Shown: positions 36,501-49,100 of the stretch, piece after piece
Numbering within the stretch: the first letter of the stretch is position 1
Layout: every line of letters starts with the position of its first letter
Source of the DNA: Dromiciops gliroides
Lineage: Eukaryota; Chordata; Mammalia; Microbiotheria; Microbiotheriidae
Assembly (NCBI RefSeq): GCF_019393635.1
Contig: NC_057867.1
Coordinates: forward strand, 3,218,889 to 3,282,888
Direction of reading: 5' to 3'
Length of the DNA stretch: 64,000 bases
Notes under the pieces: generated by a model
The model's database searches: none
What the model was told of the DNA's origin: nothing
What the model saw: the letters and a program-made list of their open reading frames with translations, nothing else
Position numbers and translations under genes: made by a program

Positions 36501-37279
36501 ACATTTTGTGACTCCTTCAGCTGAATCGTGACTTTTGGGGCCTTTGTATGGGGTTGACTTTGCCTCTGTCTTGTTTTATACAGAACTAATGCTGAAAGAA
36601 AGGAGCTCAGCTGCATAGTTGCTGGTTAGAAATGGTTATTTTGCTTGAAAGAGCTAATGGTCTCATTCCTGAAGACTGAAAATTGAAATTTGGGATCAGT
36701 GGATGAGCCAGGTCATCAGAATAATCCTGGGCCTGCTCTTGATAGAGGCAGGCAAAATAGTTTTTTTAGTCCCTAATTGGAGGAGATTTGAACTTGAAAT
36801 GTATCTAGACTGGCTCAGAAGTAGAGTCCCTGTTGTCACCTTCCTTTGTTACATGTTCTGCTCGTCTATTGCTGTGGTTTGTGTATAGTTTCTTTTTTTA
36901 TGTCATGTAGAAGTTTTGGGTCTTGGATTGTACTAAGAAACAGCCAGGTAGTCCAGTGCTTGGAGCTTTCCAACCTTGAAGACCAGAGTTCAAATCCAGC
37001 CTCATATACTAGCTGTGTGATCCTGTTTCTTCAACTGTAAAACTGGGGACAATAATGCTACCTATCTCCTATGGTTGTTGGGAGGATCACGATATTTGTA
37101 ACAGACCCTGCGCATAGTCGGTGCTCAATAAATCCTTGTTTCCTTCATGCCTTCCATCTCATGCCTGTTATGGTGGAGGCTTCCATTTTCCAAAGGTGAT
37201 AAAAGATCTCTAGCTGGTGACTGGCTGCCCTAATGAATGTGTCTAAGGGTACACTGTTCTGTTCTCTTTTATTTTGTAG
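33560..37279 (+). other. NONO: NONO intron 1 (remainder)
   Basis: Mostly unique DNA. It contains a (CA)n run at about 34657-34678, an L2-like 3' fragment (about 35915-36185: CCTGGAGTTCTTTCCCTCCTC, GACTGGAAGCTCCTGGATAGC) and a CORE-SINE (about 36940-37145: TCAAATCCAGCCTCATATAC, GTCGGTGCTCAATAAATCC). No other exon is evident, though extra noncoding exons cannot be ruled out. Confidence 0.6.
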
Positions 37280-37288
37280 GGTGCAAAA

Positions 37289-40200
37289 ATGCAGAGCAAT
37301 AAAGGCTTTAGCTCGGACAAACAGAACCATACTCCAAGGAAGCAGCACCAGCACCAGCACCAGCACCACCAGCAGCAGCCGCAGCCACAGCCGCCACCGA
37401 TCCCTGCAAATGGGCAGCAGGCTAACAGCCAGAGTGAGTATTCCTGCACTTGGGTGGAGAACGGGGCCTTTCTTCCTCCTCGTCGGGGATTCCCTGTTCT
37501 TTGCTCACCTCTTCCCAAGTAGCTTCTCCTTGGGATGGTGGACCACCTCCTTAGCTATAGACATGAACTTATTCTGGATAACACCGATTGCACAGATTGG
37601 CCTACTGTGCTGTGAATGTATCACACACTTCTAGAAGTGCCTTAGATAGAACACAAATCCTGCAAGCTGGAATCATCTTGCTGTGCTAGTCCTTCACTGG
37701 TCCTTGACTGGCCTGTGCACAGCGTGAGCATAGTTCCTGTGTGTTGTTTTCCTTCTTGGATTTTATAGAGGTTCTTAACCTGGGACCCATGAGCTTGTTT
37801 TTGAAATATTTTGACAACTATTTCAGTATTATTGATTTCCTTTGTAATCTGAGGTATTTTCTGTATTGACAAATATTATTTGGAGAAGTTCATAGGCTTC
37901 ACCATTCTGCCAAAAGGGGGAGTCCTTGATCCAGAAAAGGTGGAGCTCTACTCTAAAAGTTGTCACATATATGCTAGGCTCCTATCAGTGCCACCTCTCT
38001 GCAAGCCCTGGAGAAGCAGGACTCTCCATGTGGATCTGCAGTTCCAGAGAATTGGGGCAAATTCAGAGTCTCTAGGAGAAAAGCTACTGAGTCTAAGTCA
38101 CATTTGGATGAGAAATCTCCACTAGGTCCCTGACAAATGGTCATTTGGCCTCTGCTTGAAGCCCCGTGGGGAGAGGGAGAATCCATCTTGACTGGCACCC
38201 CAACTGGTGTCAGGAAGAGATGTAGAGCGGACATTTCTTCCTTTGGACTTCTGCTTCTGAGACCTCTTCAATGAGGGGAATGTCTTTTTGTGGTGTGTTT
38301 TAATTACTATCTGTTTACAAAAACAATTTAATGCACAAATCAAAGCTTCTAAGCTGCAAGATTAGCCCTGGGCTCCGACAGAAGATGTGCTTACATTTTG
38401 GCCTACCTTGAATTGGCCTCATCATTGAGCCCACAGGATAATAGGAGACCTTAGCTTCCAAGATGCTGTCTGCTGCTAAAGGGAGGGTAACTGCTGAGGA
38501 CTCATGCCTTCAACATAACAAATGAGAAACTCCTGTGACGATGAAAAATTGGAGAGATGTAGTTTCTGGGTAATTTAATCATTTCATGAATATAGCTGGC
38601 AGGATATTAACGAAAGGTCTATGGGATCTCTCAGACCAAAGACCTAATGGCAATGGGGTCTCAATTCATATACCCTTCTAACTGTAGGAGGCCTATCACA
38701 CAGCTAACAAATCCAATTGGTTAATATCATTCAAATGGAATTGGTTGACAAGCTTGGAGGTGGGTTATGGGACTGAAAGAATGTAAGATTCCCCCCTCAA
38801 ACTAGTTTCCAACTGGGTGTGGTTTAATCTCTTCAGGCCTGCAATCTAGACAAAAGGCTCTATCTCCACCTAAAATTCCTTGTAAGCCTGGGTTGGGTTG
38901 GGTTGAGTTTGATGCAGATGAAGACTTGGATGGAATCTCTCCAGGAAACCTTTTTTCCTTGTCCTCAGGGAGAGTCTGAGGAAAAGTGACCTCCCAGTGT
39001 TTTCTATATGTACAGAGTGCATGAGGCAGTTGGAAATTTGCTTAGGAAAGGAGACAGTTCTCTTTGGGGTTTGCTAATCTAGAAAGCATCTGTGCACCTT
39101 GTTTCTCCACAGATGAAGGCCTGACTATTGATCTGAAGAATTTTCGGAAGCCAGGGGAGAAGACTTTCACCCAGCGGAGCCGCCTCTTTGTGGGCAATCT
39201 CCCTCCTGACATCACTGAAGAGGAGATGAGGAAACTGTTTGAGAAATATGGAAAGGCAGGCGAGGTGTTCATTCACAAGGACAAAGGCTTTGGCTTCATC
39301 CGCCTGGTGAGCTACTCTGGAGGAGCTGGGGGGGGGGGGAATAACACTGCAGAAGCCGCTGGCTTGTCTGAAACAGGCCTGAGAAAACCCTGGCGTCCCT
39401 GCGTCCCAGCCCTCTCCTTGCCTCTTGTTGCCCGTTTCCTGGCTATGAGGAATTTGTGTTCTTGGGCTGTGTGTCAGACTGTGATGTCCTCTCTTCTGCC
39501 CTCTAGGAAACTCGCACCCTAGCCGAGATCGCTAAAGTGGAGCTGGACAACATGCCCTTACGTGGAAAGCAATTGCGAGTGCGCTTTGCCTGCCATAGCG
39601 CATCCCTGACAGTTAGGAACCTGCCTCAGTTCGTGTCCAATGAACTGTTGGAGGAGGCTTTCTCTGTCTTTGGCCAGGTGGAGAGAGCTGTAGTGATTGT
39701 GGATGATCGAGGAAGGCCTTCAGGGAAAGGCATTGTGGAATTCTCAGGGAAGCCAGCTGCCCGGAAAGCTTTGGACAGATGCAGTGAAGGATCCTTCCTT
39801 CTGACTACGTAAGTGGAGGGAAAAGGGTGGGTGGGCTTACGGAGAGCTGCCTCTTTGCTTTCACTTCATGGGACTTTGTGTGCTCTTGTTTTGTCTCTTA
39901 AAAGTTCACTTTCCTTCCTTGGTGTGGGTCTGGAGGATGAGCCTGTAAGAGCCAGGTTCTTTTTTTTTTTTCCTAAGACTTCTTCCCCTAGGCCTGCAGA
40001 GAATAAGCCGATGAGGCCGATTCGACCTGGAGCAGCTAGGGTGAGCTGCCCAAGAAGCTTTACTGACGTGGTATTCTCGTTGGAAGCCGGAGAACTTGGT
40101 CTCTCCCTCATTCTTAGTCTTTTTTAGGACTGCGTAGAATGAAGGGTCATCTCTCTATATGCATGTGAAAGCAAAAAAATAACAGATAAGCAATCATAGA

Positions 40201-43200
40201 ATATTAAGCACCCAAGCCTTGTCTGTTGCCATTTTCTCCAAGTACAGCTGATGGTGCTGCAGTGCCAGCTTAACATTGGTGAAGATGGGGTATTGTTGGT
40301 CCCTTGGCTTGGCATGTGCTCACAGGGTGCTAGTGGATTGTCAGTCCATCTGAACATTTAAACCTCTACCTGCTTTGAAGTATGGGCTTCTCTTTTGGGT
40401 TGCCAATGGTAGTACTTCCTGTGCCTGTGGGTGTTATCCCAAGGTGCTTTATAGAGTTCTTGGAATATTGTTCTGGAATCTAGGTGGTGTATCTCTGCCT
40501 GTTGTGAATGACTCCTTTGTAGCTGCACTCAGGTAACTGCAGCCTGATCTTTGGTGGATGTCGGCCCTAAATCCTCTGGGGTGCTCTCACGAGGGGCTTG
40601 GCTCCCTGGGACTAGGTGTGAAAGCCTTTTAAGACCTTTCTTGGAGGATTGCTTTCCTTCAGTCAGTCCCGGGCCTGAGCCCTAGCTCTAGCTCGCTTTG
40701 TTAATGCGGAGTGGTTCCTTCTTGACTAACTCTAAAGACATTTTCCTGTCTCCCAGATTTCCTAGGCCAGTGACTGTGGAGCCGATGGACCAGCTGGATG
40801 ATGAAGAAGGGCTCCCAGAGAAGTTGGTCATCAAGAACCAACAATTTCACAAGTATGTGACCCTGGGGGGCGAGCCTATTATGTGGTTGCACTTCATTCC
40901 TAAGAAAGAAGGGGAAATGCCTTAGGTCTGTGTGTGCATGGGTGGGGGGGGGGGGCAGGCAGTCCAAACTTGTGATTTTGTGTAATTTGGACTAGAAGAG
41001 ATAGGTCAGGGGTTTTCTCTCTGTTGTGTTGTGGCCTTTTTCCTTTGAGAGATTGTCATTGTTGGGGATGGATCGATCCTAGGGTAGAAACTTAGCTCGG
41101 CCTTTCTTTGTGTTACCAGGGAACGAGAGCAGCCGCCTCGATTTGCCCAGCCTGGCTCTTTTGAGTACGAGTACGCTATGCGCTGGAAGGCACTGATTGA
41201 GATGGAGAAGCAGCAACAGGATCAAGTAGACCGAAACATCAAGGAAGCCAGAGAGAAACTGGAGATGGAGATGGAAGCTGCTCGCCATGAACACCAGGTC
41301 ATGTTGATGAGGCAGGGTGAGTTGAGGCCTGCAAGTGGAGGGCCTGGAGAGGACAGAAGGGGGTTTTGGAAGGGTCCTGGGGACTATGGGGGTCAATGCC
41401 TTGCTGCAGTTTCTCCCTCATTGTGGGTACTGGTAGCCTCTGCAGACCAAAGACTTCTTTTCTCTTTTCTGACCCATGGAATAACATTGGAGGGTGTACA
41501 TACTCAGCCATGGGAGACAGTATAGCGTAGTACACAGGACCCTCAACTTGGAGTCAGGAAGACCCGACTTCTGATGTGGCCTAGCTGAGTGACCCTTCTA
41601 TGGAGTACCCTCACTGGGCTTCAGTTTGAACCCAGATGGTTTCTGAGGCTGTATCTACCAGCCTTAGATCTGTGAGCCTCATGACATGCACTTGGCTGTG
41701 TAAAAGGGAATATTGGTTGGGAAAAATTCTCTGGGTGCCACTTGCCTGATGTCTCCTCTTTTAGATTTGATGAGACGCCAGGAAGAGCTGCGGAGAATGG
41801 AGGAGCTACATAACCAGGAGGTGCAGAAACGCAAGCAAATGGAGCTCAGGTACTTTTCGATCCCCTCTCCTTTTACTCTGAAATCCTTTCAGGTAAAGCC
41901 TCCTAATTGACTACTTCCTACAAGGTTGATTGAGACAGTGCTGTTCCTAGGCCCTCTCTCTGGTTAGGTGAGCCTGGAAGCTGGCCATACATAGTTTGGG
42001 GCAGTTTACTGGCACTACATTAAAGGGAAGCTGCTAAAGTGCTAGCCCCCAGGGGCACCTGACGGACAGGAGAGGGGCTTTCCCATGAAGAAGTAGGGCA
42101 GAAGAGAAGGCCTGGTGTGCTTGGTAGGAGCCCATGTGGGATAGCTTGCCTTGTTCTGGTGTGTCCTAAGCATCTTGCTGGCTAACTCCCTATACTCCCC
42201 TTATTAGGCAGGAGGAGGAACGCAGGAGGCGTGAGGAGGAGATGAGGCGGCAGCAGGAAGAAATGATGCGACGGCAGCAGGAGGGCTTCAAAGGAAACTT
42301 CCCTGATGCGGTACGGAGTGCCTTAGTCCCGGGCACCCCTGACGGGCTACTCATTCATGGCATAACAAACCAACTAGAAACTGGTGCCTGGGACACTGAA
42401 GGACACTAGAGCCAGTCCCTTGGAAGAAAAGTAGCACTAGAAGCCAGGCTTGGAATTAAGAGAGCTTACTCCAGCAGAGAGGAGATATGTATGGTCTGCT
42501 GCAGTCATGTTAATTTCAGACCATGGCCTGCTGTAGAATCATGTTAATGTTAGACCTGGGGCCCTCCCCAAGCAGGGAGAAACCGTTTTTTAGATCAGGC
42601 CTACTCTCAAGCTCAGTGTAAAAAATTAGGGCCACTGTCCTCCCCTGTGGTTCTAGGTTAGGATCTAAGTTTTGTGGTGACACCAATGCCCTTCAGTTCA
42701 TGCCCTTGAAGTATTTCTGGCAGATTGTTGGTCTGGGATCCTGGGTGATAGTGATACACATACCCTGCATCCCTTTCTAACAGGAGAGCCTGTAGCTCAT
42801 GTCTCAGCAGCTCTGGGATGATCTTGACTCTCCTTCTGCTTGGCCTCAGCAGTGTGCTGGGGGGTGGGGCTTTTCTGGCAGGCCTCTTCATTTGGCTTTT
42901 CCCTTAGCACTGTTTCCCAGGGATGGGGGGGGAGGTGAGGACAGCTCTGAGTGGATGCTCCTTAGGACAAAACCAGAGGTGGGTCTGATGAAGTTTTGGT
43001 GAACAGGCTGTGGTGAACTTTTGTGCCATTTTGTTTATTTTAGAGAGAGCAGGAGATGCGGATGGGCCAGATGGGTATAGGAGGTAAGGACTTGAGGCTG
43101 CAGCTCCAGCAGTTGTTCCCCTCCCCCTCACCTCTCCCAGATTCCAATGGCTATGTTCAGGTAGCATTATTGATGGGGTTTAGTGTTGGGCTCAAGACTC

Positions 43201-44743
43201 CCCTGGGCCTAGGACTACAAAAAGACAACTTCACAAAACAACTGGCATGATACAGAAGCAGTTGGTGGCTGTGATCAGATATGGGCCGAGGCGATCACTC
43301 CCTGTGTGACATCCTGTGGTGCCGGTCATCTGGCTTGAGAGTTGGCTGTGGGCAGTGAAGGTAGCTTCTGCTGTCCTTCCTTATCCCCTGCCCTCCCCAT
43401 GCTTGATTTGGCTCAGGTAATCAGAGGAGGGTGTGAGGCCACAGCATTGATCCTTAGTCTAGCCTTCGAGGCTTGGTACCAGCTTACTTTTGGTTCCCGT
43501 CTAGCTTGGGGAGTGTGTTTATCAATTGTGGTGGTGTCCTTGTCCCCAGTCCCCCCCAGCTCCTTACATTGCTGTTTTTAGGTGCTATGGGCATAAACAA
43601 CAGAGGATCCTTGGGAGGTGCTAATGTGCCAGCTGGTGCCCCAAGTGCTCCAGGGCCTGGTCCAATGATGCCCGATGGAACCATGGGAATGGTAATATAT
43701 TTGCAGGACTGGCCTTAGGGGTACCTTGGACCAGTGGGGGAGGCAACGCTTGTTTTCTGTGACCCCCTACTCCTTCATTCAAGAACTGGAAGTGACCTCC
43801 CAGGCCATCTAGTCCAACTTCCTCATTGTCAAAATGAGGAAACAGAGCCCAGGAGGTTAAAGGAATGACTCGCCCCAGAGTTCATAGGGCGGTAAGCGCC
43901 AGAGTCGGCATTTGAACTCCACTCTGGCTTCATTCCCTATGAGACAATGTTTCAAACTGCAGATAGGCTCCACGAGTTGGCGCTTCAGGAGACAGGCTTT
44001 GGGTTTAGTGGATACATTACTCTAGGAGCTGATTGTTCAGCTGTTTCCTGTGGGGGAGGGGGAAGGTCAGATTATTGTTCTTTGAGGAAGACAAGGAAAA
44101 GGGGTGGATGTACACAGAGGTGGATGTAAGGAGCCTGAAAACTTTTGCTCTGTATGAGCCAGAAATGTGTTTTACTTGTGGGCCACTTGGGTCAGTACTG
44201 GGTAGGCTCAAGTCTGTAGCTGCTGTGGCCTGGGCTGGTCCAGTTCATTTGTCTAGGCCCAGGAGGATGTCAAGTTAGGCCAGTATCCACAAATTGAGGG
44301 GCTTGGTCAAAACAAGATCAATTTAGGAGTTTAGTGAATTGAACAATGTCTGGATTCTTGTCAGCAGTGAGAAATTGGGGTGAGCTATCAGGGAGGTGAT
44401 TACCACAACTTTTCTTGCTGGTGTTGTCAGCCTTGGTCACACTGAAGTGGAGAGGCCCTGATAGCTTTGGCTCTGTTTTTGGTGGAGACCCATCGTGCAG
44501 CTGGCCCATACCATCCTTTTTAGGGGAAGAGGGACTTTGGGTAGTGGGGAGCTCGGGGTTAGGGGATGTGCTTTAACACCTCTTTCCCTTTCTCCTTTGG
44601 CACTGAAGACCCCACCACCCAGTGACCGCTTTGGCCAGGGTGGTACAATGGAAGGACTTGGGGCAATGGGTGGAAACCCTCCCGCATTCAACCGAGGAAC
44701 TCCTGGAGGGGACTTTGGCCCAAACAAACGTCGCAGATACTAA
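37289..44743 (+). CDS. NONO: NONO / p54nrb, DBHS-family RNA-binding protein
   Basis: Ten coding exons join in frame to 1407 nt, 468 residues (human 471). Exons: 37280-37433 (ATG 37289), 39113-39306, 39507-39808, 40757-40852, 41120-41316, 41765-41849, 42208-42310, 43044-43083, 43582-43691, 44609 to stop. All introns are GT-AG. NONO pairs with SFPQ or PSPC1, binds RNA and DNA, and acts in paraspeckles, transcription, splicing and double-strand break repair. Order: Gln/His/Pro-rich N-terminus (about 18-40), RRM1 (about 71-138, RLFVGNLP and KGFGFIRL), RRM2 (about 145-226, LTVRNLPQ and KGIVEFSG), NOPS segment (from [10 protein letters not shown]), a long charged coiled coil (about 265-370), and a Gly/Pro-rich tail ending PNKRRRY. 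Apart from the repeat-prone N-terminus and the tail it is almost identical to human by eye. Confidence 0.97.
37765..37928. repeat. hAT-like MITE copy in a NONO intron
   Basis: Matches the ZMYM3-intron copies: AGGTTCTTAACCTGGGACCC, CAACTATTTCAGTATTATTG, TTCATAGGCTTCACC, CTGCCAAAAGGGG. Old. Confidence 0.55.
41500..41690 (+). repeat. MIR fragment in a NONO intron
   Basis: GTATAGCGTAGTACACAGG, TTGGAGTCAGGAAGACCC and CTGAGTGACCC are diverged MIR sense wording. Confidence 0.6.
43775..43960 (-). repeat. MIR-type fragment in a NONO intron
   Basis: Antisense MIR-type wording: CCATCTAGTCCAACTTCCTCATT, AATGAGGAAACAGAGCCCAG, GGCATTTGAACTC. Confidence 0.6.
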
Positions 44744-45535
44744 TAGAGTCACAGTGTCGAGTTTCCCCTGACCCTGCAGACAAGGACCCTTTTTGGACTA
44801 GCCAGGATTCTACCTTAGAGGGGTGTTGGGGCTCCGCTCCTCCTACTAGTTAGGCCTCCCCACTTGAACTACTCTAGGTAGGAAATTTGCTGAGGGCAGA
44901 GAGGGGTTAGGGAGGGGCATTTAGTGAAGCAGTTCTATGTGGCGCATTCCTAAAACTTCAATGTGAAGGCTACATTGGGGCTAGGGGGAGGCCATGGCAC
45001 AAGCAGACCCGGCTATATCCCTGTTTCCCTTGACCATTCCACCTTTCTCCCCTCACTGCTCCCTCAGTCACTTAGACACAATCCTTACCCCCATTTCCTC
45101 TCTGGTTAGGACCTCAGGTGTGTCCATGAAGTTCAGGCAACAATACCAATAGAAGACCTCTTCCCTCTTCCCAACCCAGTGTTCCTTTTATGTCCTGAGA
45201 AGAAGGTTTTGTTATCTGCTTTTAGGTTTCCATTCATTATCTGTTTTGTTTTGTTTTTCCAACTTCTCTGTATCTTAGATGGGGGGTGGGGGGGCAGCCC
45301 AGAGTAGAGGAGCTTTGCTGCCTCCCTCTGGGAGGTGCTGGTGTGTCGTGAACACCCTTTCTTGTTGGTCCAAGTGCGAGCTTGGAGGCAGGGGCAGGGG
45401 CTGCTGGGTGCTGGGGCTTGCCTGTCTTCCTGGATCTGTGCTGCACAAGTTTCACTGGTGTAGCTGGAGTTTGAGAAATGACAGGAATGCAGCAGCAACA
45501 TTATTATTAAAAACAGATTTTAAGCCTTTTGCCAC
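44744..45535 (+). terminator. NONO: NONO 3'UTR and poly(A) signal
   Basis: About 780 nt follow the TAA. ATTAAA lies at 45506-45511, followed by a TGTGTTGTCTCTTTTGTTGG G/U-rich element, so cleavage is near 45530. Confidence 0.75.
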
Positions 45536-46162
45536 CTTCTGTGTTGTCTCTTTTGTTGGGGGTAGGGGAATATGAAGAGGTCTTGGGGGGGGGAAGGGGG
45601 GTGCTGAGGTGAGAGATGTGTGTCCAGTGCACTGGAAAGATTTGGGGAGGGGAGCATATCTCACTGTCACGGGCCACTGATCTTGGAGGTGGAACCTTGG
45701 AGTAGACCGCCCCCAATCTTGAAAACAAATTCCCCCTTAAAGATAGTAGCTGACAGGTGGTCAATCCAGCCTTTGCCTGAGGGGGAGCATTCACTGGCTT
45801 GAACCCAAGACAGCTTGCTTCTTGCTATCAGAATCCCATGCCAGTCAGAGGTGCCTGCCTCTTAAGGTTTTGAGGTCTTGGTGGGGGTGGAGTTAAACTG
45901 GCCTACATCCAGCTCTCCCAGGAGCCACTTTTCCTGGATTTGACCCCTCCCCCACGACCAGTCCCATTGCTGCCTCTGTTGAGTGACAAGGCCACCTGCA
46001 GATTTTTGTCCAAGTTAGGAGGTGCCTCCTTCGGAGCTAAAGATAGACACTGGGCCTTCCAGATGGCCATAGCTGACAAGTTTAGTAAGAGGTACTTGTG
46101 TGTTAGGCTACCAGACCCTTACAAAGACTTCTACTTCGACCTGCCTCCCCCTCCCCGCCATC
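45536..46162 (+). promoter_or_regulatory. ITGB1BP2: ITGB1BP2 upstream region with muscle-type motifs
   Basis: Only about 630 bp separate the NONO poly(A) signal from the ITGB1BP2 ATG, so promoter and 5'UTR must lie here unless an earlier exon exists. It holds an E-box CACCTG (45993-45998) and a MEF2-like CTAAAGATAG (46037-46046, one change from CTAAAAATAG). Both suit a striated-muscle gene, but motif matches this short can occur by chance. Confidence 0.5.
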
Positions 46163-49100
46163 ATGTCCACACTCTGCTTTAATCAAGGCTGTGGGCAGCG
46201 CTTCGACCCAGATGCCAACCTCCCAGGTGAGTAGTGGCTTTGACTCTCCCTAAGCTGCCTTTTGGGGAGGGAGGTGGATTCTGGGTACCGAAAGCAGTCA
46301 TGTGGAGAGCAGAATTGTAGGCCCCTCCCCATCAGCTCAATTGATATGTATGAAAAATGGAGTATTGAGCTTGCACTTGTCTCCAGTGGAGGGCTGGGGG
46401 CTGGGCAGCACCTTCTTTCTTCTCATACTCAATCTTGCCTGCTCCACAGATGGCTGCCGCCATCACCCTGGAGTGCCCATCTTCCATGATGCCCTTAAGG
46501 TAAGTCTGTGGGCTGGGGATGGCTTTTGGGGGGGGGGGCGGTGCTGAGCAGTCCAGGCTGAACTGAGCTTTTCTTCTTAGGGTTGGTCCTGCTGCCATAA
46601 GCGGACGACAGATTTCTCAGAATTCTTAAGCATCCAGGTAACCCCAGCACTCTGTCTTGATTGTCCACCCCCTTCAGTCCCTAGAGCACAATCTCCCTGA
46701 TGCTCATCACTCCATTGCTACTAGGGCTGTACCCTGGGACCACACTGCGCCAAGAAGCCTCTGGAGACCCCTGGGACTAGAAGTGCCCTCCAGGGGCCCA
46801 AGCATTTGGACACCATTCCAAAGTCAGCAGAGACACTGCGCCGGGAAAGGCCTAAGTGAGGAGGGGTTAATATAAAATAATAGTGTTTTAGCTTTCTCAC
46901 TTGATGGATGCCACTGGGGGAGATGAGATGGGTAAAGCTGGTAAAGGGGGGGGGCAGCAGTATGGAGGAAGGGAGAGGATGAGGTGACCACAACCTAGAG
47001 TGGGGGGGGCCCTGAAGACGAAGATAAGGGGTAGGTCTGGGTGCCAGCTTTCTGAAAGCTGGAGTGAAGCTGAGCAGCTGAGGCTCCAGGAAGCCCTGAA
47101 GTCCTACTCTGTGTGTCTGCCTGCCTGCCTGGCCACCTGGGGCAGTGAAGTTTCTTGCTGTCCCTAATAGCATTTATGTATCACTTCAAAATTCGCAAAG
47201 CACTTCATTCATTTAATCCTCACAGCAACTAAGGGAGATAGGTGCTATTCTCATCTCTATTTTACTGTCAAGAAAACTGAGCCACATAGAAATTCAGTGA
47301 TTTCTGTGGTCTAGTGGAAGAGTAAGACCATTCAGGTTCAAGTTCTACCACTAACTACCTCTGGAGAGGCCTTTAACTTCTGTGAGCCTCAGTTTCCTTT
47401 TGAAAATGTGAATAAAAGGGGGCAGCTAGGTGGTACAGTGGATAAAGCACCGGCCCTGGATTCAGGGGGACCTGAGTTCAAATCCGGCCTCAGACACTTG
47501 ACTCTTACTAGCTGTGTGACCCTGGGCAAGTCACTTAAGCCTTATTGCCCCACCCCACCCCCCAAAAATGTGGATAAGAGTACTTGGCATTACTTAATGA
47601 GGCCTTTGCTATTAAATGCTAGGTAAGGGTGAACTTCCTCCTGGAACGTGGGGGTTGTTGGATGTGGGATCCTGCTTCAGGGGTTGGGATCTGAACCTCC
47701 TGTGCTCCACAGGGAAGGGCTGAAGCTGAACCTCCTGCCGCTCAATGTATCTCCCGCCCTGGAGACTGCCCTGGAACAGAAGGAACTTGCCCTAGAGAAC
47801 TCTGGGCCTGGAGCAGGTCAACAAGTCATCCCACATTTGTTAGGTGTCTCCTCTGAGCCCGGCCCTGTGTGAGGGGCCGGCATTACAGAGAAGCGGCAGC
47901 CTAGCTCTGTCTGGGGGGAAATAACATGCAAACATCTATGTCCATACAAGATAGAAATAGGCCAAATGGCAGAGAATCTCGGGGAAGGTACTAGCATAAT
48001 AGCAGAAGGTGGGATTCCTGAGTGACCAACCACAAGACTCATGATGAAAATGACCTCCACCTCCATATGGAGCCTGGGCCTCAGTGCAGACCGGAGCACA
48101 TTTGCTTCTCTTTTCCTTCCTTTTGTGGGAATTTGTCTTGCATGACTATGTATTTGTGGGGGTGGGGGGAAGTGTTTTCCCTTCTTCTCATTGTGGGCTG
48201 GAGGGAGATCATTTGGAACTGAAAAGTTTAAAAACTAGACAAATGCACAGTCCCAAGATGGAGTACCTTGTGGGAGGGACAGCCAAGGGGCCATTGTCAC
48301 TGGATCAAGACTTAGAGTGGGGGGAGTAAATCATGGGAAGGTTTGAAAGGTGGGACATGGATGGCCAGGTTATGAAGGGCTTTAAAAGCCAAAGGATTTT
48401 CTTTCTGATCCTGGAGCCTTATTACATATTAGGGAACCTCTGGAGTGATATGTCAGACTTGTGCTTTAGCGGAAGGACTTCAGTGACTGAATGGAGGAGA
48501 GCCTGGATGCAGGCAGACTAGCACCCCCCACACCCCCAAGCAGGTTACTGCAATAATCCAGAGTCGGGGCAGTGTCAGGAGAGGAGGTGGATGTGAGACG
48601 GGAGGGTAGAAGACAAGACTAGTCTGCTGATATTGGTGAGATGGATGATATCCGATTGTTTGGGGGGAGGGTGCTGAATGAGCATGACTCCTAGGCCTAG
48701 GTAACTGGGAGGTTGGTGTCTCAACAGTCCTGGCAAAGTTAGGAAGAGGAAGACAGCTTTCAAGGAAAGAAGGCCTTCCATTTTGCACATGTTGAGTTGA
48801 AGATGTCTGTGGGACATCCAGCCTGAGATACAGATGGAATTTCGAAGTGTAGAAGACTGTCTTTATTGACCTCCCCATCTCCTCTGTTTAGGGCCCACCA
48901 ACACTGTGGTCTGTCCTGGCTCCATCTGCCAGAACCCAGGATGTGCTGTTGTAAGTGAAACCTGGGGAGGTGGGAGGAATGCTTGGGTATCAGGGAGAAA
49001 CCAAGTGGGGATGCTCTCCTACACACGCTTATCCATCCCCTTCTTCCTACTCCGTCCAAGGTATTCCAAGGCTCTGAGAGTGATGCCAGTCCCTGCAGCT

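Noticed and set aside
37280-37522. NONO first coding exon reading on into the intron (77-residue product)
   Set aside because: A good donor at 37434 and the exact phase match to the next exon show that it is intronic read-through.
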